DNA of 10,916 nucleotides from Firmicutes bacterium UBA6648. GTDB taxonomy: Bacteria > Bacillota > Clostridia > Peptostreptococcales > Anaerovoracaceae. Both the position numbers and the translations under genes were made by a program. Below, one piece after another: positions 6,795 through 10,916 of the stretch (positions are counted from its first letter, which is position 1; each line of letters opens with the position of its first letter). The stretch covers positions 1 through 10,916 of the forward strand of contig DKLE01000154.1 in the NCBI GenBank assembly GCA_002455605.1, given 5' to 3'. The notes under the pieces are model-generated. The model saw only the letters and a program-made list of their open reading frames with translations, had not been told where the DNA came from and searched no databases.

Positions 6795-7646
6795 ATGAAA
6801 TATATAACGGCTTTTTTTATGGCGTGGGGCAATTTTTTTGCTGTGCCTTGCCCGTGCAAATTATGGGATAATAATTTAAGACGTTTGCAGCTTATATTTT
6901 TCCCGTTTATAGGAATATTAATGGGAATTTTGTGGTATTTTTTATTTGTGATCATGAATTATACAGGCATCCCAATTCAATTGCAGGCGGCATTGCTGAC
7001 GGTATATCCGTTTCTAATCAGCGGTTTTATTCATTTGGATGGTTTTATGGATTGCTGTGATGCTATTTTATCCAGGCGTGAACTGGAAGAGCGACAGCGG
7101 ATTTTAAAGGATTCCCATGTAGGCGCATTTGCAGTCATCAGTGTTGTTTTATTATTTTTAATGATGTATTCAGCCATGTGGGCGCTGCTGGAGCAGAACA
7201 GTTATTTCAGTTTGTATCCAAGAACTATAGGATTGATGTTTATTCCTGTTATATCCAGAGCTTGTTCCGGATATGGAGTACTAAAATATAGACCCATAGG
7301 CCATAGTCAGTATAATGCAAGCTATGATGCAAGCGTCAACAGAAAGTATGAAAGAATACTGCTTTGTATAATCGGTGCGGTTATAATTTTAGCATTGCTG
7401 ACAGGACATTTTACCATTATCCATGAATTTGGAAGCTATTTACTGCCGATCAGCGACTGGTCTCATAAATATTTTGTGATTGGGGAATTTTACACGATGG
7501 GGATTGCTGCGGCAATAACCGGAATGGTCCATTTTATAATGATGCGGAATGGAAGAAATCAGCTTGGCGGTATGAGCGGTGATATCGCAGGTTATGCATT
7601 AACCATATCAGAATGTGCAGGAATATTGGCGTTGGCAATACTATAA
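6795..7646 (+). CDS. cobS: CobS: adenosylcobinamide-GDP ribazoletransferase (cobalamin synthase)
   Basis: A 283-aa polytopic inner-membrane enzyme that joins AdoCbi-GDP to alpha-ribazole or its 5'-phosphate, giving adenosylcobalamin or its phosphate. The Asp-rich metal-binding motif is HLDGFMDCCDAIL (80-92), with Asp82, Asp86 and Asp89 aligning to the canonical HLDGLADTADGL. KDSHVGAFAV (105-114) and the late motif GGMSGDIAGYALTISE (258-273) are also typical. Several hydrophobic helices span the protein. It is somewhat longer than the usual ~250 aa because of a hydrophobic/polar insertion at about 190-235. AAGGAG at 6783-6788, inside the end of cobU, is its ribosome binding site, and the ATG follows the cobU stop with no gap. 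The next gene begins 19 bp after its stop. Confidence 0.93.
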   Translation: MKYITAFFMAWGNFFAVPCPCKLWDNNLRRLQLIFFPFIGILMGILWYFLFVIMNYTGIPIQLQAALLTVYPFLISGFIHLDGFMDCCDAILSRRELEERQRILKDSHVGAFAVISVVLLFLMMYSAMWALLEQNSYFSLYPRTIGLMFIPVISRACSGYGVLKYRPIGHSQYNASYDASVNRKYERILLCIIGAVIILALLTGHFTIIHEFGSYLLPISDWSHKYFVIGEFYTMGIAAAITGMVHFIMMRNGRNQLGGMSGDIAGYALTISECAGILALAIL

Positions 7647-7665
7647 AGAGAAGAGGGGGCAGGAG

Positions 7666-8697
7666 ATGGATTTAATATTCGGAGGCGTATACCAAGGGAA
7701 GCTGGAATATGTAAAGAAACATTTTAATATAAGTGACGAGGACATTTTTTATTGTGATAAAACAGCAGAAAGTCCACAGATAGACTTTTCCAAAAGAGTA
7801 ATTTATAAATTGGAGGAATTTACACTGGCTTGTGTTAGGCAAGGGCTGGAAGCAAAAGCTTATCTTGAAGAAAACCGATTGGAACTTCAAAACAAAATTA
7901 TAATCTGTGGGGATATTTCACAGGGAATTGTCCCCATTGATAAAGAGATGCGCCAATGGCGTGAGATGAACGGAAGGATCTTGATTTACCTCAGTAGTCA
8001 GGCAAACCATGTAATTCGAATTTTCTGCGGGCTTCCTCAGGTAATAAAAAAGGAAGATATGAAACGAAAGGAAAAAACAGTATCCTATATACACCTTATC
8101 CGTCACGGAACTACAGAGGGTAATCTAAAGCGATGGTACTACGGCAGGACCGATCTACCTTTGTTGGAAGAAGGAAAAGAGTTGATTGCAGCCCTGCAGA
8201 AAGAAAGTATTTATCCCGTTGTTTCAGAGGCAGACTTCTATACTTCCGGGCTTCTTCGAACAGAAGAAACCCTCCGAATCATTTTTGGGGATATGGAGCA
8301 TGAAATTCTGGAGGATTTAAAGGAAATGTCTTTTGGTGATTATGAAAAACGCAGCTACGAGGAGCTAAAGGATATTCCGGAATATCAAATCTGGATAAGT
8401 GATGAGACAGGAAATACAGCTCCGCCTAACGGTGAAAGCCCTCAGGAATTCAGAGACCGGGTAAAACGAGGCTTTAATAAGCTGATGGGTCTACATAAAT
8501 TAAAAGAATTTTCCATGAGGCACGCCGGTAAGGAGGCTCATTCAGTAGTCGTATGCCATGGAGGAGTTATATCGGCCATTATGATGGATATTTTCCCGGA
8601 GGAAGAGAAAAATTTATATACATGGATTCCGGATCCGGGGCATGGGTATACCATTAAAATAGAAGATGGAAATCCTGTTTCTTATCATTTGTTTTAA
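7666..8697 (+). CDS. Fusion: CobU-like domain plus CobC-type alpha-ribazole phosphatase
   Basis: A 343-aa two-domain protein. Residues 1-130 resemble a compact CobU: a P-loop-like GGVYQGKL (6-13, with Leu in place of the usual Ser/Thr), no RIxxH block, and a C-terminal block CGDISQGIVPIDKEMRQWRE (81-100) followed by IRIFCGLPQVIK. That block matches the CobU 'NEVG.GIVP' region better than the canonical CobU upstream does. Residues 140-343 are a histidine phosphatase: HLIRHGTTEGN (143-153, catalytic His147), Arg198 in TSGLLRTEE, EMSFGDYE (220-227), and the second histidine in VVVCHGG (His298). In this operon the phosphatase half most likely acts as CobC, removing the phosphate from alpha-ribazole or adenosylcobalamin 5'-phosphate. 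The start at 7666 is supported by GAGGGGG at 7653-7659; an in-frame ATG at 7615 overlaps cobS and lacks a site. The kinase half may be inactive or supply a complementary function. Confidence 0.82.
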   Translation: MDLIFGGVYQGKLEYVKKHFNISDEDIFYCDKTAESPQIDFSKRVIYKLEEFTLACVRQGLEAKAYLEENRLELQNKIIICGDISQGIVPIDKEMRQWREMNGRILIYLSSQANHVIRIFCGLPQVIKKEDMKRKEKTVSYIHLIRHGTTEGNLKRWYYGRTDLPLLEEGKELIAALQKESIYPVVSEADFYTSGLLRTEETLRIIFGDMEHEILEDLKEMSFGDYEKRSYEELKDIPEYQIWISDETGNTAPPNGESPQEFRDRVKRGFNKLMGLHKLKEFSMRHAGKEAHSVVVCHGGVISAIMMDIFPEEEKNLYTWIPDPGHGYTIKIEDGNPVSYHLF

Positions 8698-8715
8698 AAT
8701 AGTCAATGTTTTAGC

Positions 8716-8744
8716 TTGCTTTTTTAAAAGTTTAGGAATATAAT
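8716..8744 (+). promoter_or_regulatory. Strong candidate promoter upstream of the exporter hairpin
   Basis: TTGCTT (8716-8721) and a perfect TATAAT (8739-8744) are separated by 17 bp. The predicted start, near 8751, falls at the foot of the left arm of the 18-bp dyad. If this is the exporter promoter, every transcript must pass the hairpin before the ABC genes. Confidence 0.5.
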
Positions 8745-8747
8745 ACG

Positions 8748-8789
8748 AAAGAATTAAAACTGACCTGCGGGTCAGTTTTAATTCTTTTT
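8748..8789. terminator. 18-bp perfect hairpin with T-tract (cob operon terminator; possible operator)
   Basis: Arms 8748-8765 and 8770-8787 pair without mismatch around the loop TGCG, and the right arm runs into TTTTT. Its position 50 bp after the phosphatase gene makes it a convincing intrinsic terminator for the cob operon, and the A-rich left flank would let it work on the other strand too. The inner part, ACTGACC-TGCG-GGTCAGT, is a G/C-containing dyad of the kind bound by dimeric repressors such as TetR-family proteins, and it sits directly downstream of a near-consensus -10 box. It may therefore also control the exporter. The terminator reading is strong; the operator reading is inference. 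Confidence 0.85.
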
Positions 8790-8827
8790 GACATAGTAAT
8801 TTGTGATTGGGAAATTATACAATTAAA

Positions 8828-8835
8828 AGGAGGGG
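8828..8835 (+). promoter_or_regulatory. Strong ribosome binding site fixing a TTG start
   Basis: AGGAGGGG, followed by TGA, is a near-complete anti-16S match. It is positioned for the TTG at 8842 (MKQILKYY), which is where homology to ABC exporter subunits begins. No ATG occurs in frame between this site and the first membrane helix. Confidence 0.8.
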
Positions 8836-8841
8836 TGAAAA

Positions 8842-10563
8842 TTGAAGCAAATCTTAAAATACTATAAACCTTATATACCAATGATGCTCTTAATTATTTT
8901 GCTTTTGTTTCTTCAGGTGATAGCAGAACTGGCATTGCCTGAATATATGTCTAAAATAATTGATAACGGCATTCTTCAGGGCGATTTGAATTATATATAT
9001 GCTGCCGGAAAAATAATGCTGGGGATAGCATTATTTGTAATGCTTTGTGCCGTATCAGTTGGGTATTTAGCGGCGAAAACTGCAGCGGGGGCTACGAAGA
9101 AAATCAGAGCAGAACTTTTCTTGAAGGTCACTCAATTCGCCAAGGCAGAGCTGGATGGATTTTCGACGGCTTCCCTTATAACCAGATCCACAAATGATAT
9201 GCAGCAAATCCAGACAGCTTCGGTTATGGCTCTGAGACTGGCCTGTTTTGCTCCCATTATGGGTGTCGGTGCTTTAATCAAAGCAATTTCCACCAGTCCG
9301 GAACTTTCATGGACTATTGGGTTGGCTTTATTGGCTATGTTTTTAGTTATGCTGTTTACCTTTAAAATTACTTTGCCTAAATTTTCTTTTGTCCAGAAAT
9401 TAATCGACAAATTAAATTTAATCATGAATGAACGGCTGACCGGTATTTTGGTTATACGTGCTTTTAGTGCTGAAAAAGGGGAAGAAGATAGATTCGATGA
9501 GGCAAATAATAACTTAACTAAATTAAACCTATTTGTTAATAGAGCAATTGCTTTCAATATGCCGTTGATGCTGCTTATTATGAATTTTACTTCTATGCTT
9601 GTGGTATGGGCCGGAGCCAAATTAGTTGAAACGGGAAATCTTCAGATTGGAAATATATTGGCTTTTATACAATATTCCATGCAGGTCATCATGTCCTTTT
9701 TATTTATCTCGATGATGTTTATTATGATCCCAAGAGCTATGGTGTCGGGCAAACGAATTGGAGAGATTTTGGAAGTCCAAACACAGATTAAGGACAAACA
9801 GGAAGCGAAGTATCACGAGATCCAGGGAAAAGTAGAATTTAAGAGTGTTTCTTTCAGGTATCCTGATGCGGGAGAAAATGTATTGACTGACATTTCCTTT
9901 ATTGCTAATCCGGGAGAAACAACAGCTTTTATTGGGAGTACAGGCAGTGGAAAATCTACATTAGTTAATCTGATTCCCCGGTTTTATGATGTGACAGAGG
10001 GACAAATTTTAGTGGATGGGATAGATATCAGAGATATTGCTCAGAAACACCTGAGAACAGCTATTGGTTATGTGCCTCAGAAAGGCATTTTATTTTCCGG
10101 AACGATTGAGAGCAATCTTCGGTTTGGAAACGAAGCTGCGGAGCAGCAGGATCTAGAGGATGCCGCTGATATTGCCCAGTCCTTGGATTTTATCACGGAG
10201 AAACCGGAGGGCTTTGAAGCGCTTATTTCTCAAGGAGGAACAAATGTATCAGGAGGCCAGAAACAACGATTATCAATAGCAAGAGCTCTGACCAAAAAGC
10301 CGAAAATTTATATTTTCGATGATAGCTTCTCTGCTTTGGATCTGAAAACAGATTCTGCTCTTAGGAAAGCGCTGAAAGAGAGTGTGGAGAGCGGGACTAT
10401 TCTGATTGTAGCTCAAAGAATCAATACCATTAAAGATGCGGATCAAATCATCGTTCTTAATGAAGGGGAGATTGTGGGAATAGGAAAGCACCGGGAATTG
10501 CTGGAGAGCTGTCAGATATATAGAGAAATTGCGGAATCACAATTAGACAGGGGGGAGATGTAA
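8842..10563 (+). CDS. Heterodimeric ABC exporter, subunit with degenerate ATPase site (TM287-like)
   Basis: A 573-aa half-transporter with an N-terminal six-helix exporter membrane domain (about 1-305) and a C-terminal nucleotide-binding domain (about 330-573). Walker A is GSTGSGKST (365-373), the Q-loop glutamine is Gln413 in YVPQKG, the signature is VSGGQKQR (469-476), and the D-loop is SALD. The Walker B end reads IFDD (491-494), with Asp in place of the catalytic Glu, and the switch histidine is replaced by Gln525 (IVAQRINTI). This Glu-to-Asp plus His-to-Gln pair is the known pattern of the non-catalytic site contributed by the TM287-type partner of heterodimeric exporters. The partner gene follows with no gap. 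Start is TTG with a strong Shine-Dalgarno. The substrate is unknown; multidrug or lipid-like compounds are usual. No MarR or TetR regulator gene is adjacent within the window. Confidence 0.92.
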   Translation: MKQILKYYKPYIPMMLLIILLLFLQVIAELALPEYMSKIIDNGILQGDLNYIYAAGKIMLGIALFVMLCAVSVGYLAAKTAAGATKKIRAELFLKVTQFAKAELDGFSTASLITRSTNDMQQIQTASVMALRLACFAPIMGVGALIKAISTSPELSWTIGLALLAMFLVMLFTFKITLPKFSFVQKLIDKLNLIMNERLTGILVIRAFSAEKGEEDRFDEANNNLTKLNLFVNRAIAFNMPLMLLIMNFTSMLVVWAGAKLVETGNLQIGNILAFIQYSMQVIMSFLFISMMFIMIPRAMVSGKRIGEILEVQTQIKDKQEAKYHEIQGKVEFKSVSFRYPDAGENVLTDISFIANPGETTAFIGSTGSGKSTLVNLIPRFYDVTEGQILVDGIDIRDIAQKHLRTAIGYVPQKGILFSGTIESNLRFGNEAAEQQDLEDAADIAQSLDFITEKPEGFEALISQGGTNVSGGQKQRLSIARALTKKPKIYIFDDSFSALDLKTDSALRKALKESVESGTILIVAQRINTIKDADQIIVLNEGEIVGIGKHRELLESCQIYREIAESQLDRGEM

Positions 10564-10904
10564 ATGAACAGTAAATCGAAAGCCAGTCCTCCGGTTAAAA
10601 GAAGAAAAGGTCATGGCCCTATGGGTATGATGCCTGGAGAGAAAGCAGAGAATTTTAAAGAGACCATGAAGACTCTCATGCAGTATATGAGGCCATTTAA
10701 ACTTCAGATTATTGCAGTAATAATACTGGCAGTAGCAAGTACTGCTTTTTCGATTATATCTCCTATGATTTTGGGTATGGCAACAGATGCCGTGGTTCAA
10801 GGTGTTTTAGGGCAGGGCATTGATTATAGCCTATTAAAAAATATCATAATGATCCTCATTAGCCTATATATAATAAGCTTTGGATTTTCTGTTTTGCAGA
10901 GCTA
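10564..10904 (+). CDS. Heterodimeric ABC exporter, second subunit (TM288-like), 3'-truncated at contig end
   Basis: The first 113 residues of the partner subunit. A basic, Gly/Pro/Met-rich N-terminal tail (RRKGHGPMGMMPGEKAENF, about 13-31) is typical of this half of such pairs. FKETMKTLMQYMRPFK (31-46) then leads into membrane helix 1 (about 47-70) and helix 2 (about 93-111). The ATG directly follows the stop of the first subunit, with GGGGGGAG just upstream, so the two are translationally coupled. The in-frame TAA at 10903-10905 is not a real stop: its last base belongs to an Illumina adapter sequence. The native gene should continue to about 600 aa and carry the catalytic Walker B glutamate and switch histidine. 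Confidence 0.88.
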
Positions 10905-10916
10905 AGATCGGAAGAG
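10905..10916. other. Illumina adapter remnant at the contig end
   Basis: AGATCGGAAGAG is identical to the first 12 bases of the standard Illumina TruSeq adapter. It is at the exact end of the sequence and interrupts a conserved coding region. It is sequencing artefact and not genomic DNA, and it creates the apparent stop codon of the second ABC subunit. Confidence 0.93.

Noticed and set aside
7473..7495. Similarity between the cobS segment TTTGTGATTGGGGAATTTTA and bases 8800-8822 before the exporter gene
   Set aside because: About 20 of 23 bases agree with a gap, but one copy is ordinary cobS coding sequence and no further repeats exist; most likely chance in AT-rich DNA.
8788..8823. TTGACA (8788) as -35 of the exporter promoter
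   Set aside because: The nearest -10-like boxes (TATACA, TACAAT) are 22-24 bp away, and a start there would fall on the ribosome binding site.
9132..9620. 162-codon open frame antisense to the ABC subunit membrane domain
   Set aside because: Fully inside the ABC exporter gene, composition follows the opposite strand's coding pattern, no recognisable motif.

Overview
The window looks like a contig from a low-GC anaerobic Firmicute of class Clostridia. The evidence is the AT-rich codon use, strong AGGAG-type ribosome binding sites, a large serine recombinase of the clostridial type with a zinc ribbon and a DUF4368-like tail, a FeoB of the clostridial 'MCMGFGCN' type, and a TM287/288-like heterodimeric ABC exporter. 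I cannot name the genus. The last 12 bases match the start of the Illumina adapter, so the right edge is a raw contig end and not a biological boundary.

Layout. (1) 1-1487: the 3' part of a large serine recombinase whose N-terminal catalytic serine region lies off the window. It is the last gene of an integrative element extending to the left. (2) 1499-2347: the C-terminal ~40% of ferrous iron transporter FeoB, directly abutting the recombinase stop. The element therefore appears to have integrated inside feoB. (3) 2495-5149: a membrane-anchored GGDEF-EAL protein with an extracellular sensor region, in which the signature residues of both catalytic domains are replaced. (4) 5173-6099, minus strand: an EamA/DMT-family permease, divergent from the cobalamin genes. 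(5) 6225-8697, plus strand: a tight three-gene operon for the late steps of cobalamin nucleotide-loop assembly: cobU, cobS, and a fusion of a second CobU-like domain to a CobC-type histidine phosphatase. (6) 8698-8841: an intergenic region with a near-consensus promoter and an 18-bp perfect hairpin with a T-tract. (7) 8842-10563 and 10564-end: two halves of a heterodimeric ABC exporter. The first carries the degenerate ATPase site; the second is cut by the contig end.

How the parts work together. The cob genes form a coherent pathway: kinase/guanylyltransferase on cobinamide, then CobS joining AdoCbi-GDP to alpha-ribazole or its phosphate, then a phosphatase. The ABC pair is a second functional unit. 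FeoB is probably inactive while the element is present, and excision could restore it. I see no CRISPR array, RNA gene, defence cassette or convincingly new system. The points most worth following are the feoB-integrated element, the doubly degenerate GGDEF-EAL protein, the duplicated CobU module with its phosphatase fusion, the promoter-hairpin arrangement before the exporter, and the adapter-derived false stop codon at the right end.
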